A DNA stretch of 60,745 nt from Clostridia bacterium (GCA_017524725.1 JAFXUZ010000096.1:1-60745), one strand, 5' to 3'; numbered from the stretch's first letter, positions 1 to 8,708 are shown. Numbers and translations: made by a program. The notes: generated from the letters alone by a model not told the origin.

Positions 1-267
1 GCACGGCTCACGCATGAATGCGTGAGCCCACAGGGGGGACTCAACGTCCCCCCTGTGAGACCCCCCGGCGGCTTTGCCTGTCGCCCCTACGGGGCCTTCG
101 GCCCACAGTTCGCAATAACGTTATGCTGTCGCTGTCGCTCCGCATAACGTTTTGCTCGCTGGGCCTCCGCCTCGCTTTCGCCTTCGGCGAACAGCCCACT
201 GGGCTGACGTTCGGCTTTGGCCCCCGGACGGCAAAGCCGTAAGGAAAAATTGCTCCGCAATTTAACC
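1..267. repeat. Modular multi-hairpin dispersed repeat, long form
   Basis: Positions 1-95 are identical to 60605-60699, and 229-267 are identical to 60707-60745. The 133 bases between (96-228) are replaced by only 7 bases in the other copy. The element is a chain of hairpins: a perfect 10-bp stem at 6-27, a perfect 11-bp stem at 30-56 with a 5-base loop, a long-range stem pairing the GGCTTTGCC near 71 with the GGCAAAGCC near 231, and a 7-bp stem at 247-263. Part of the 96-228 module reappears inverted near 23.33-23.38 kb. No protein is likely; the short open frames here lack ribosome sites. Confidence 0.9.
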
Positions 268-289
268 TCGGTCACGTACACGCCGCTCC

Positions 290-395
290 CTCGGATTTCA
301 ATCAGGGGGTGTTCCCCCTGATGACCCCCCCTGTGTCGTGTTTGATTCGTGCTCTTTTGCTTCGTGCGTAAGCCCTGATCGGAGGCGGGGGATGG
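290..395. repeat. Hairpin-bearing repeat remnant between the terminal repeat and the first gene
   Basis: Contains a perfect 9-bp inverted repeat with a 4-base loop at 301-322, followed by a C-run and a stretch ending in GTGCGTAAGCC. A degenerate relative is at 45003-45120, with the same order: ATCAGGGG hairpin, TGATG-CCCCCC, a GCTC-TTTTG block, then GCGTGAGCC. It probably belongs to the same family of structured intergenic repeats. No gene is visible here. Confidence 0.5.
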
Positions 396-396
396 C

Positions 397-425
397 TTTA
401 CTTGTGCCGCTTTGAGTGGTAAAAT
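397..425 (+). promoter_or_regulatory. Sigma-A-type promoter for the secreted repeat protein
   Basis: TTTACT (397-402), a 17-base spacer and TAAAAT (420-425), about 30 bases ahead of the start codon at 455, which has an AAGGAGG site. Confidence 0.6.
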
Positions 426-454
426 GATGGCAAAAAACAAGGAGGTACTGTTCC

Positions 455-1168
455 ATGAAAAAGATCCTGGCCCTGGTGGCCGCCGCTGCCCTGATGCTCA
501 CCTGCGCCGCGTTCGCGGAAGCCCCGGAAGTTCCGGTCCAGACGGGCATCTATACCATCGAGAACTGCACCGGTGAAACGGTCACCGGCATCACCATCAC
601 CGACAATGTTAACGGCAAGGAATTGAAGGTCACCTATCCCGAGGGAATGGGTCTGAAAGACGGCGACGCCACGCAGATGACCTTTACCATCCCCGAGGGC
701 GAGGACGGCAATCACCGCCTGACCCTCAAGTTTGTGACCGAGAGCGGCTATGAAGGCACCTTCGGCACCCTGAGCATCGAGGAAGCCATCATCAACCTGC
801 TGAGCGCCGACGCCGCCAGCGGCGCCACGGCGATCTCCTTCGGCGTTCCGCAGCAGAGCGGCAGGTATACCGTGTACAACATGACGGGTGAAAAGGTCAC
901 CCTGCTGAGCGTGACCGACAACGAGAATCCCGATAACTGGCTTTCCGTCGCTTTCCCCGACGGCTTTGCCGATGGCGGGAAGGTTGAAGTGACCTTCTAC
1001 GTCCCCAAGGACGAGGAGCATTCGATGACCCTCCACTTTGAAACGGAGAGCGGCTACCGGGCGGACTTCACCACCCTGCACATCGAGGAAGCCCCGGTCA
1101 CCCTGCTGAGCGCCGACGCCGCCAGCGGCGCCACGCCCATCAGCTTCACCGCGCCCAAAGCCGAGTAA
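455..1168 (+). CDS. Small secreted protein with two tandem ~100-residue repeats
   Basis: A 237-residue protein with a clear N-terminal signal peptide (about residues 1-21, ending AAFAEA). The mature part is two copies of one module. Each opens with a GxYTxxNxTGExVT segment, passes through a TFxxP(E/K)(G/D)E strand and a TESGY motif, and closes with LLSADAASGAT. The closing motif is also conserved at DNA level (near 799-831 and 1102-1134), which suggests a recent internal duplication. The start at 455 has an AAGGAGG ribosome site and a good promoter. No family is recognised. The modules look like small beta domains of an exported or cell-envelope protein, and function is unknown. Confidence 0.8.
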   Translation: MKKILALVAAAALMLTCAAFAEAPEVPVQTGIYTIENCTGETVTGITITDNVNGKELKVTYPEGMGLKDGDATQMTFTIPEGEDGNHRLTLKFVTESGYEGTFGTLSIEEAIINLLSADAASGATAISFGVPQQSGRYTVYNMTGEKVTLLSVTDNENPDNWLSVAFPDGFADGGKVEVTFYVPKDEEHSMTLHFETESGYRADFTTLHIEEAPVTLLSADAASGATPISFTAPKAE

Positions 1169-1193
1169 AACGCGGCGTCACACGTATTTCCCG

Positions 1194-1218
1194 CCGGCCC
1201 CCGAGGGGGCCGGTTTTT
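1194..1218 (+). terminator. Rho-independent terminator
   Basis: A 9-bp GC-only stem (CCGGCCCCC / GGGGGCCGG) with a tiny loop and a T-run, just past the stop at 1168. It lies between convergent genes, but the T-run serves the plus strand. Confidence 0.8.
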
Positions 1219-1261
1219 GCATGGAAATGCGGGACATACGCGTAAATCATGGCAAACGGTT

Positions 1262-2305
1262 TCAGAGTACCTTGATCAGTTCCTCCCGCACGGGATCGAG
1301 CCAGGGATCTGTGAGGCCGAAGTCCATGCGCTTCCAGGACCAGGCGGTGCGGGCGATGCCGTGCTCCCGGAGGACGGAATTAATGTCCCGGTACCACCGG
1401 AGGGCGTCGTGGGGATCGGCCCGGTCGATCACGCCGTATTCGCCGCAGTACAGGGGCACGTTGTATTTTTCGGCGATGCTGAGCGCCGGGGCGAAAAGAT
1501 TTTCAAAAAACCGCCGGTCGATCATGCCGCTGAGGTTTTCGGGGTATTCGGAGGCAAAATCGTCCCCGAACAGTTTTAATGAGGCGGCGCGGTATTCCTC
1601 ATAGGTGCCGGGATAGGACCTTTTATACAGGGCGGGATCCAGCGGCATCCTGCGGACCCAGTGGGCTCCCTGGTGGGTGAAGATCAGGGGGGAATAGCAG
1701 TGGAAGGTAAATACCACGTTCTCATCCGCGGGGGGATCCAGCAGGGTCAGCCCGAAAATGCTGTCGTTGAATACGCCGCCGATGACGACGCGGATCTCCC
1801 GGTCGATCCGGCGGATGGCTTCCAGCGCCCGGGCGGCGACACGGTTCCATGTGTCGGCGTATTTAAGGTCCGTCACCTCGTTGAGCAGTTCCAGGGCCAG
1901 GATATCCCTGTGGGATGAGAACCGTCCGGCAAGGGCCTCCCACAGATCCACAAACATATCCTGCAGGCGCTCATCATAGAAGAAAGAATTATTGGTCTCG
2001 TCGTCGAAGACATAGCCGTGGGCCTTGTGCAGGTCCAGAACCATCTTCAGGCCGTATTTGCGGCACCACGCAAGGGCCGAATCGATATAGCGCAGGCCTT
2101 CTTCCCGGAGGCTGCCGTCCGTGTTCTGGATGACCTCGGCGTCCACGGGCAGGCGTACGTGATCCAACCCCCACCGGGCGATCTCAGCAAGATCCTTTTC
2201 GGTGATGAAGCTGTCGTAATGGAGGGTGTTGTAATTGTTCTTTCCGCACTGGGAGAGCCATCCCCCCAGGTCGACGCCCTTAGTGTAACCGGTGAATGTC
2301 CTCAT
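1262..2305 (-). CDS. Glycoside hydrolase family 5 (cellulase/endo-glucanase-like), cytoplasmic
   Basis: A 347-residue GH5 (beta/alpha)8-barrel enzyme, likely cleaving beta-linked glucans or oligosaccharides. Visible family signatures are GVDLGGWLSQ near residue 10, the DHVRLPVD strand (~48-55), the acid/base Glu143 in LELLNEV, the HCYSP strand (~202-206) and the nucleophile Glu289 in LYCGEYGV, followed by AWSWKRMDFG near the end. An upstream in-frame extension exists. The start at 2305 is preferred because it has AAAGGGG at the right distance and begins directly with the fold (MRTFTGYTKGVDLGGW). There is no signal peptide, so it probably acts on imported oligosaccharides. It stands alone and convergent to the preceding gene. 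Confidence 0.88.
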   Translation of the reverse strand: MRTFTGYTKGVDLGGWLSQCGKNNYNTLHYDSFITEKDLAEIARWGLDHVRLPVDAEVIQNTDGSLREEGLRYIDSALAWCRKYGLKMVLDLHKAHGYVFDDETNNSFFYDERLQDMFVDLWEALAGRFSSHRDILALELLNEVTDLKYADTWNRVAARALEAIRRIDREIRVVIGGVFNDSIFGLTLLDPPADENVVFTFHCYSPLIFTHQGAHWVRRMPLDPALYKRSYPGTYEEYRAASLKLFGDDFASEYPENLSGMIDRRFFENLFAPALSIAEKYNVPLYCGEYGVIDRADPHDALRWYRDINSVLREHGIARTAWSWKRMDFGLTDPWLDPVREELIKVL

Positions 2306-2577
2306 ATGGATTACCCCTTTGAAATTTGATAAGGATCTGTCAGAATTTATTTTACAACCGAGCAGACATACAGGCAAGGGAAAAATGATGCCGAAAAACC
2401 GGCAGGAGACCCGCCGGGACATATGCCGGGAGCGGGGGCGGAGGACGATTGCGGGGCGGTCTACGGCGCCGAATAAAAAAAACAAAAAAAATCAAAAAAA
2501 TTTATATTTCCATGCAGGAAAAATGCGATCTGTAGCGAAATGACAAAAATTGAGTCATTCTTTTTTGGAGGTCTCTC
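2306..2577 (+). promoter_or_regulatory. Intergenic region with a possible attenuator ahead of ispH-S1
   Basis: Holds A-rich tracts near 2477-2510. A small inverted repeat, AATGAC / GTCATT (2539-2544 and 2554-2559), is followed directly by a run of six T (2561-2566), and the GGAGG ribosome site overlaps its end. This could be a weak attenuator or a structure controlling access to the ribosome site. No gene is visible here. Confidence 0.35.
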
Positions 2578-4641
2578 ATGCCCGTAACTTTGGCACGGCA
2601 TTCCGGATACTGCGCCGGCGTGCGCAAAGCCATGGATATGGCCGAAGCCGCTGCCAAAGCCGCTTCTGAAGCGGGGGAACGCATTTATGCCCTGGGCGAC
2701 GTGATCCACAACCGCCTGGCTGTGGAACGGCTGGAAAAGCTGGGGATCGTCCGGGCGGACAGCCTGGAAGGGCTGCCGCCGGGAGCGAATGTCATCCTGC
2801 GAAGCCACGGGGTGCCTCCCGAAGTGATCGACGAATGCCGCGCCCGCAGCCTGAAAACGGTGGACTGCACCTGCACCCATGTGTCCATGGTGCACGAGAT
2901 CGCCCGGGAAGCCGCCCGGGAAGGCAGGACGCTTTTCCTGATCGGGGAAAAGGACCATCCGGAGGTAGACGCTACCCGGGGATGGTGTTCTGTCCGGGAT
3001 GAGGAGACAGGAAGGCTCGTAAGGGGCCCCTGCCACGTCATTCCCGATGAGGCCGCGGCAAAAGAGATCCCGTATACGGAAAAGGCGGTCGCCGTAGCGC
3101 AGACCACCTTCCCTGTGGACAAATGGGACGGGATCATCCGTGTGCTGAAGGAGAGGACCGGCGAGTTGGAGATCAGGCGGTCCATCTGCGGAGCCACGGC
3201 CCTCAGGCAGGAGGAGGCAAAACGCCTGGCAGCCGAAAGTGACTGCATGATCGTGGTTGGCAGCGCGCACAGTGCCAACACACGCCGGCTGTATGAATCC
3301 TGCTCTAGGCTGTGCGAAAGAACATGCCTGGTGGAATGCGCGGCGGACCTGCCCGCACATTTTTGCGATATCCACAGGGATCAAATTGGAATAACCGCCG
3401 GGGCTTCAACTCCGGATTGGTTGCTTAAGGAGGTTGTCACACACATGAACGACATCGAGAAGGACATTGCCCAGGAAGCGCCCCTCACCGAAGAGGAACA
3501 AAGCAATCAGGATTTCATGGCTGACGTGGATAAGACCCTGGTCCGCATCCATAATGGCCAGACCCTGGAAGGCACCGTCGTGCAGATCTCGGATGATGAA
3601 GTCTGCGTCAACATCGGCTACAAGTCCGACGGCATCATCAAACGCGAAGATCTGGTGGACAAGGACGTGAAGATCGACGACAAGATCGAAGTCGAGGTCG
3701 TCAAGGTCAACGACGGTGAAGGCAACGTTCTTCTGTCCCAGCGCAACATCGTCAACCGCAAGGCCTGGGACGCGCTGATGGAAAAATTCGAAAACAACGA
3801 GTACGTGGAAGCTGTCGGCAAGGAAGCCGTCAAGGGCGGCCTGATCGCCAATGTGGACGGCATTCGCGCCTTCGTTCCCGCTTCCCGCCTGGCATTGCAC
3901 TACGTGGACAAGATCGGCCAGTTCGTGGGCCAGCCCATGAAGCTGAAGATCATCGACGTGGACAAGCAGAAGAAGCGCATCGTTGCCAGCCGCAAGGACG
4001 TGCTGATCGAGGAAACCGCCGCCCGCAAGGCTGCCGCGTGGGAGAAGCTTGAGGAAGGCGCCGTTGTCAAGGGCATCGTCCGCCGCTTCGCCGATTTCGG
4101 CGCTTTTGTCGACCTGGGCGGCGTGGACGGCCTGATCCACGTGACCGACCTGAGCTGGGGCCATGTGAACCATCCCAGCGACATCCTGACCGCCGGCCAG
4201 GAGATCGACGTCAAGGTCCTTTCCCTGGACCGTGAGCGCGAGCGCATCCAGCTGGGCTACAAGCAGCTGCAGCCCAAGCCCTGGGACAACATCGAAGAGA
4301 AGTATCCCGTGGGCGTCATCCTGGAGCGTCCCGTGGTCCGTATCCGCACCTTCGGCGCTTTCATCGAGCTGGAACCCGGCGTGGACGGCCTGGTGCACAT
4401 TTCCCAGTGCGCTCTGACCAGAGTCTCCAAGGTGGAGGATGTGCTTGAAGTGGGCCAGATGGTCCGGGTCAAGGTCCTGGGCGTGGATCCGGAAGCCAAG
4501 CGTATCAGCCTGTCCATCCGCGAAGTGCTGGCGGACGAGGCGATGAACGACGAGTTCAGCATGGATATCCCCGGTGACGAGGAAGTCCCTGCAGAACCCA
4601 CCGAAGAAGGCGCGGAGGGCGCCGAACCCGTTCAGGAGTAA
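2578..4641 (+). CDS. ispH: Fusion of IspH (HMBPP reductase) and ribosomal protein S1
   Basis: A 687-residue fusion. Residues 1-287 are IspH, the 4Fe-4S enzyme reducing HMBPP to IPP/DMAPP at the end of the MEP isoprenoid pathway. Cluster and active-site positions are intact: Cys12 (GYCAGV), His44, His77 (RSHGV), Cys97/Cys99, His127 and Glu129 (KDHPEV), Thr176-Thr177, Cys204 (SICGAT), Ser232 and Asn234 (HSANT). Residues ~290-687 are S1 with four OB-fold S1 domains (starting near 328, 413, 498 and 583) and an acidic tail. This fusion is known in several Clostridia. The start has TTGGAGG. A second in-frame start at Met290 has its own strong ribosome site. ispE, in the same pathway, lies at 13.2 kb. 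Confidence 0.95.
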   Translation: MPVTLARHSGYCAGVRKAMDMAEAAAKAASEAGERIYALGDVIHNRLAVERLEKLGIVRADSLEGLPPGANVILRSHGVPPEVIDECRARSLKTVDCTCTHVSMVHEIAREAAREGRTLFLIGEKDHPEVDATRGWCSVRDEETGRLVRGPCHVIPDEAAAKEIPYTEKAVAVAQTTFPVDKWDGIIRVLKERTGELEIRRSICGATALRQEEAKRLAAESDCMIVVGSAHSANTRRLYESCSRLCERTCLVECAADLPAHFCDIHRDQIGITAGASTPDWLLKEVVTHMNDIEKDIAQEAPLTEEEQSNQDFMADVDKTLVRIHNGQTLEGTVVQISDDEVCVNIGYKSDGIIKREDLVDKDVKIDDKIEVEVVKVNDGEGNVLLSQRNIVNRKAWDALMEKFENNEYVEAVGKEAVKGGLIANVDGIRAFVPASRLALHYVDKIGQFVGQPMKLKIIDVDKQKKRIVASRKDVLIEETAARKAAAWEKLEEGAVVKGIVRRFADFGAFVDLGGVDGLIHVTDLSWGHVNHPSDILTAGQEIDVKVLSLDRERERIQLGYKQLQPKPWDNIEEKYPVGVILERPVVRIRTFGAFIELEPGVDGLVHISQCALTRVSKVEDVLEVGQMVRVKVLGVDPEAKRISLSIREVLADEAMNDEFSMDIPGDEEVPAEPTEEGAEGAEPVQE
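3427..3447 (+). promoter_or_regulatory. Internal ribosome binding site and start at the IspH/S1 junction
   Basis: AAGGAGG at 3427-3433 lies 11 bases ahead of an in-frame ATG at 3445 (Met290). This is exactly where the S1 part begins (MNDIEKD...). It could allow free S1 to be made from the same mRNA. Confidence 0.55.
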
Positions 4642-4651
4642 AAGCACATGC

Positions 4652-4677
4652 GCCCGCCGAAAGGCGGGCTTTTTTTG
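4652..4677 (+). terminator. Rho-independent terminator after ispH-S1
   Basis: Stem GCCCGCC / GGCGGGC with a GAAA loop and a run of seven T, 10 bases after the stop. Confidence 0.9.
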
Positions 4678-4758
4678 TGCATTGTCCGGCGCTCCCGCGA
4701 TGGAGGCCGAATGAAGGCGGCCCCGGATGCGGGGCGCGCATGGGAGGCGATACAGCCG

Positions 4759-5967
4759 ATGAAAAAACGGTTTGTCCTTTTTTTGGCCCTTGCCGCGGCG
4801 GTCCTGGCGGTCCTCGGGGCGGCGGCTGCGGAGGAAGCGGAGGAATTTGCTTCCGAATGCAGGTTCACATCCTCCGGCGGCAAATACAAGATCACGCGGC
4901 TCACGGACCGCGCCTATGACACCACGTTTATCTGCACCAAGCGGCGCAATCCCTGGATCCAGGCCGACGCTCCCGAAGGGAAGAAAGTATATGGGGTATA
5001 CGTCAGCTTCGGCGACCTGACGCTGCGGCCCTGGGAGATCCAGGTGCTTTCGGAAGGAAAGTGGACGGCGGTCTATCAGTCCCAGGGGCTTTACGCCCAT
5101 GAATTCGCTCCCCTGGACGGGGCAGATTCCTTACGCCTGGTGAATTCCCAGGACAGGCAGACCGAACTGAACGTGGAGGAGATCTTTGTGTTTGGCGAAG
5201 GGGAGATCCCCTCCTGGGTGCAAAAGTGGGAGCCGACCTATGAAAAGGCCGACCTTCTGGTGCTGGCCGCCCATCCCGACGACGAGATCCTTTTCCTGGG
5301 CGGGACGATCCCCTATTACGCTATGGAACGGGGGAAAAAGGTGGTGGTGGCCTATATGACCTGCGGCACCTCCTACCGGCGCAGCGAGCTGCTCGACGGA
5401 TTGTGGTACGCCGGGGTGAGGAATTATCCGGTGATCGGGAATTTCTGGGACAAGTATTCCAAAAAGCTGGATACGGCCTACAAGGCGTGGGGGAAGACCG
5501 CAACGTACAAATACGTTACCGGCCTGTTCAGGACCTACCGGCCGGAGGTGGTGGTGACCCACGACGTGAACGGCGAATACGGCCACGGCGCGCACCGCGC
5601 CTGTGCGGACGCCTGCCGGGTCTGCGTCGCTTATGCTTTGGACGGGGCCAAATGGACGGACCTCGGGGAAAGCTGGCAAGTGAAAAAACTGTACCTGCAC
5701 CTGATGAAAGAAAACGCCGTGGTCATGGACTGGGACGCACCGATGGCGTCCTTCGGCGGGATGACGGGCTTTGAAGTCGCGGAGGGGATGTATGCCTTCC
5801 ACGTTTCCCAGCACTCCGCCGGGCAGAAAAACGAAAAGGGCGTATTCGAAACGTTCAGGGTGGAACCCAGGGACAGCGCATGCTCCTGCTACCGGTTCGG
5901 CCTGGCTTATACCGCGGTGGGGGAGGACGTTTTCAAAAACGATTTTTTTGAAAATATCCCGGAATGA
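4759..5967 (+). CDS. Secreted PIG-L (LmbE-like) family deacetylase with N-terminal beta domain
   Basis: A 402-residue exported protein: signal peptide (residues 1-24, VLGAAAAEE), an N-terminal beta-sandwich region (~40-148) that reads like a discoidin/F5/8C-type carbohydrate-binding module (NPWIQADAPEG, RPWEIQVL, LRLVNSQDRQT), then a PIG-L deacetylase domain from ~160. The zinc site is visible as His172-Pro-Asp174-Asp175-Glu176 (AHPDDE) plus the later HGAH motif. The family removes N-acetyl groups from sugar-linked GlcNAc, so a role on cell-wall or host glycans is inferred. The start at 4759 is chosen for its GGGAGG site and signal peptide; longer in-frame starts exist at 4648 and 4711. Confidence 0.85.
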   Translation: MKKRFVLFLALAAAVLAVLGAAAAEEAEEFASECRFTSSGGKYKITRLTDRAYDTTFICTKRRNPWIQADAPEGKKVYGVYVSFGDLTLRPWEIQVLSEGKWTAVYQSQGLYAHEFAPLDGADSLRLVNSQDRQTELNVEEIFVFGEGEIPSWVQKWEPTYEKADLLVLAAHPDDEILFLGGTIPYYAMERGKKVVVAYMTCGTSYRRSELLDGLWYAGVRNYPVIGNFWDKYSKKLDTAYKAWGKTATYKYVTGLFRTYRPEVVVTHDVNGEYGHGAHRACADACRVCVAYALDGAKWTDLGESWQVKKLYLHLMKENAVVMDWDAPMASFGGMTGFEVAEGMYAFHVSQHSAGQKNEKGVFETFRVEPRDSACSCYRFGLAYTAVGEDVFKNDFFENIPE

Positions 5968-5981
5968 AATCCGCTATGGTG

Positions 5982-6010
5982 TTTACATCGGGTGTTTTTT
6001 GTGGTAATAT
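5982..6010 (+). promoter_or_regulatory. Promoter of rpsO-pnp
   Basis: TTTACA (5982-5987), a 17-base spacer and TAATAT (6005-6010), leaving a leader of about 100 bases before rpsO. Confidence 0.65.
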
Positions 6011-6118
6011 CTTTTATTGTGAACCGCAGGCTCAGGCGCGCGAGTTTCTCCGCGGCGTTCCGGGTTTGCGGCAATTATACGAACGGAAAGCGGCGTCTTT
6101 CCGATGGAGGAGAAAAAC

Positions 6119-6382
6119 ATGGACAAGGCAAAAAAAGCACAGATCATGCAGGACTATGCCACGCATGAAGGCGACACCGGTTCCCCCGAGGTCCAGGTTG
6201 CCCTGCTGACCGAAAGGATCAACCACCTGAACGAGCATCTCCGCGACAACAAGAACGATCATCATTCCCGCCGCGGCCTGCTCCTGATGGTCGGCCACCG
6301 CAGGGGCCTGCTGGATTATCTGAAGAGGACCGATATTGAACGGTACCGTGCGCTGGTTGAAAAGCTTGGACTGCGCAAGTAA
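6119..6382 (+). CDS. rpsO: 30S ribosomal protein S15
   Basis: An 87-residue S15, which binds 16S rRNA during assembly of the 30S platform. Family residues are evident: [46 protein letters not shown] and the C-terminal [12 protein letters not shown]. Length is normal. The start at 6119 follows GGAGGAG; an ATG 15 bases upstream lies inside that ribosome site and is rejected. It is paired with pnp downstream, the classical rpsO-pnp arrangement, with a hairpin between. Confidence 0.97.
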   Translation: MDKAKKAQIMQDYATHEGDTGSPEVQVALLTERINHLNEHLRDNKNDHHSRRGLLLMVGHRRGLLDYLKRTDIERYRALVEKLGLRK

Positions 6383-6392
6383 CAAAATCCGG

Positions 6393-6427
6393 AGGCTATC
6401 GGCTGGAAGATCAGCCGATAGCCTTTT
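6393..6427 (+). terminator. Perfect 13-bp hairpin between rpsO and pnp
   Basis: AGGCTATCGGCTG (6393-6405) pairs perfectly with 6412-6424 around a 6-base loop, followed by TTTT. It may be a partial terminator or, as in other rpsO-pnp operons, an RNase processing site controlling pnp. Confidence 0.7.
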
Positions 6428-6484
6428 CATACGCTCCGGGCGGTCCCGGAACCGGATGTGATGTGGTGTGAGGTGTAAGAAAGA

Positions 6485-8638
6485 ATGGAAGCAAAGGTTT
6501 ATTCAATGGAATTCGCGGGAAGACCGCTGACACTGGAATTCGGCAGGTATGCCCAACAGGCGGGCGGCAGCGCCCTGGTCCGCTACGGCGATACCGTGGT
6601 GCTCGTGAACGCGACGGCCTCCGAGACCGCCCGCGAGGGTGTGGACTTTTTCCCGCTGACCGTGGATTTTGAGGAGAAGCAGTACGCGGTCGGCAAGATC
6701 CCCGGCGGTTTCATCAAGCGTGAAGGCCGGCCCACCGAAAAAGCGACTCTGACCTGCAGGCTGATCGACAGGCCCCTGAGGCCCCTGTTCCCCAAGGGAC
6801 TGCGCAACGACGTGCAGGTGGTGGCGCAGACCCTGTCAGTGGATCCCGACAATCCCCCCGAGTTCCCCGCCATGATCGGTTCCTCCATCGCCATCGCTAT
6901 CAGCGAGATCCCGTGGGCCGGCCCCACCGCCGCTGTGGTGATCGGCAGGATCAACGGAGAGTTCATCCTGAACCCCAGTGAGGATGAGGATGCCCGGAGC
7001 GACATGCATGTGACCGTTGCCGGCACCAAGGACGCCATCATGATGGTGGAAGCCGGCGCAAAGGAAGTCAGTGAAGACGCGATGATGGACGCCATCCTGT
7101 ATGCCCACGAGAGCATCAAGGAACTGGTGGCTTTCCAGGAAAAGATCATTGCCGAGATCGGCAAACCCAAGAAGGATTTCCCCCTGGTCACCACCGGGGA
7201 CGACGTGAAGGCGGCCGTCAGGGAATATGCCTATGACAAGTGCGTGTACACCTACGACACCTTTGTGCGCAGGGAGCGCCAGGCCAGGGAAGCCGAGGTC
7301 AAGGCCGACGTGCTGGCCCATTTCGCCGATACTTTCCCCGGCAGGGAAAGCGAAGTCGCCGACGCGCTGTATTACCTGAACAAGGAAGTCATGCGCCGCA
7401 AGATCCTGGACCAGGGCATCCGCGCCGACGGCCGCAAGGTGAACGAAGTGCGCCCCATCTGGTGCGAGGTCGGCATCCTTCCCAGGACCCACGGCTCCGC
7501 CGTCTTTACCCGCGGCGAGACCCAGGCCCTCACCGTCACCACCCTGGGCTCGGTCAGCGAGGCCCAGCAGCTGGACGGCCTTTCCAGTGAGGAAAGCAAG
7601 CGCTATATCCATCAGTACAATATGCCCTCCTATGCCACCGGTGAAGCCGGCCGCCTTCGCAGCCCCAACCGCCGCGAGATCGGCCATGGCGCCCTGGCGG
7701 AAAGGGCCCTGCTCCCCGTGATCCCCGATGAAAGCGAATTCCCCTATGCCCTGCGCCTGGTCAGCGAGATCATGAGCAGCAACGGCTCCTCTTCCATGGC
7801 TTCCGTGTGCGGCAGCACCCTGAGCCTGATGGACGCCGGCGTTCCGATCCACGCGCCGGTCGCCGGCGTGGCGATGGGCCTCATCCAGGATACCGAGAGC
7901 GACAAGATCGCCGTCCTGACCGATATCCAGGGCCTGGAAGATTTCCTGGGCGACATGGACTTCAAGGTAGCCGGTACCATGAACGGCATCACCGCCATAC
8001 AGATGGATATCAAGATCAAGGGCATCAACAGGGAGATCCTCTCCCGCGCCCTCAGGCAGGCCCTTGAAGGCAGGCTCCATATCCTGGGCATCATGCTGGA
8101 TACCATCGGCCAGCCCAGGGACCACCTGAGCAAGTTTGCCCCGAAGATCATCCAGTTCTCCATCAACCCCGAAAAGATCCGTGAAGTCATCGGGTCCGGC
8201 GGAAAGATGATCAACAAGATCATTGCCGAGACCGGCGTCAAGATCGACATCGAGGACGACGGCAGGGTGTTCATCTCCACCCCCGACGAAGCCGCGGCAG
8301 CTCGCGCCAGGGGCATCATCGAGGGCATCGCCAGGGATATCCAGGCCGGCGACGTATTCACCGGCAAGGTGGTAAGGATCATGAACTTCGGCGCCTTCGT
8401 GGAACTGCTGCCCGGCAAGGACGGCCTGCTCCATATCTCCAAGCTGGCCAAAGGCCGCGTGGAAAAGGTGGAGGACGTGGTAAAGATCGGCGACGAATTG
8501 GAAGTGAAGGTCAGCGAGATCGATTCCCAGGGCCGCGTCAACCTGGTAAGGAACGATATCGTTTACGACAGCAATCCCGCCGGCCGCCAGGCCCCCGCGG
8601 GAAGCCGCCCGCCGCGCCGCGAATCCAGCCACAGCTGA
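6485..8638 (+). CDS. pnp: Polyribonucleotide nucleotidyltransferase (PNPase)
   Basis: A 717-residue PNPase, the phosphorolytic 3'-5' exoribonuclease of the RNA degradosome. Two RNase PH domains are seen (first with PLTVDFEEKQYAVGKIPGG and RLIDRPLRPLFPKG; second with RADGRKVNEVRPIWCEVG, FTRGETQAL and SEIMSSNGSSSMASVCG). These are followed by a KH domain (IGSGGKMINKI near 570) and an S1 domain (~621-690, GDVFTGKVVRI, FGAFVELLPGKDGL). Length is typical. The ribosome site is weak (GAGGTG), and the hairpin upstream suggests processing-dependent expression after rpsO. Confidence 0.97.
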   Translation: MEAKVYSMEFAGRPLTLEFGRYAQQAGGSALVRYGDTVVLVNATASETAREGVDFFPLTVDFEEKQYAVGKIPGGFIKREGRPTEKATLTCRLIDRPLRPLFPKGLRNDVQVVAQTLSVDPDNPPEFPAMIGSSIAIAISEIPWAGPTAAVVIGRINGEFILNPSEDEDARSDMHVTVAGTKDAIMMVEAGAKEVSEDAMMDAILYAHESIKELVAFQEKIIAEIGKPKKDFPLVTTGDDVKAAVREYAYDKCVYTYDTFVRRERQAREAEVKADVLAHFADTFPGRESEVADALYYLNKEVMRRKILDQGIRADGRKVNEVRPIWCEVGILPRTHGSAVFTRGETQALTVTTLGSVSEAQQLDGLSSEESKRYIHQYNMPSYATGEAGRLRSPNRREIGHGALAERALLPVIPDESEFPYALRLVSEIMSSNGSSSMASVCGSTLSLMDAGVPIHAPVAGVAMGLIQDTESDKIAVLTDIQGLEDFLGDMDFKVAGTMNGITAIQMDIKIKGINREILSRALRQALEGRLHILGIMLDTIGQPRDHLSKFAPKIIQFSINPEKIREVIGSGGKMINKIIAETGVKIDIEDDGRVFISTPDEAAAARARGIIEGIARDIQAGDVFTGKVVRIMNFGAFVELLPGKDGLLHISKLAKGRVEKVEDVVKIGDELEVKVSEIDSQGRVNLVRNDIVYDSNPAGRQAPAGSRPPRRESSHS

Positions 8639-8674
8639 GATCCCAGGCAAAAAGCGCGCCAAACTGAAAAACAG

Positions 8675-8708
8675 CGGGTATCCGGCACCGGCCGGGTACC
8701 CGTTTTTT
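8675..8708 (+). terminator. Terminator after pnp
   Basis: An interrupted GC-rich stem starting CGGGTA and ending TACCCG, followed by six T. Confidence 0.85.

Noticed and set aside
3406..5100. 564-codon minus-strand open frame across ispH-S1
   Set aside because: Low-complexity His/Asp/Gly-rich translation typical of an antisense frame; overlaps proven S1 domains.
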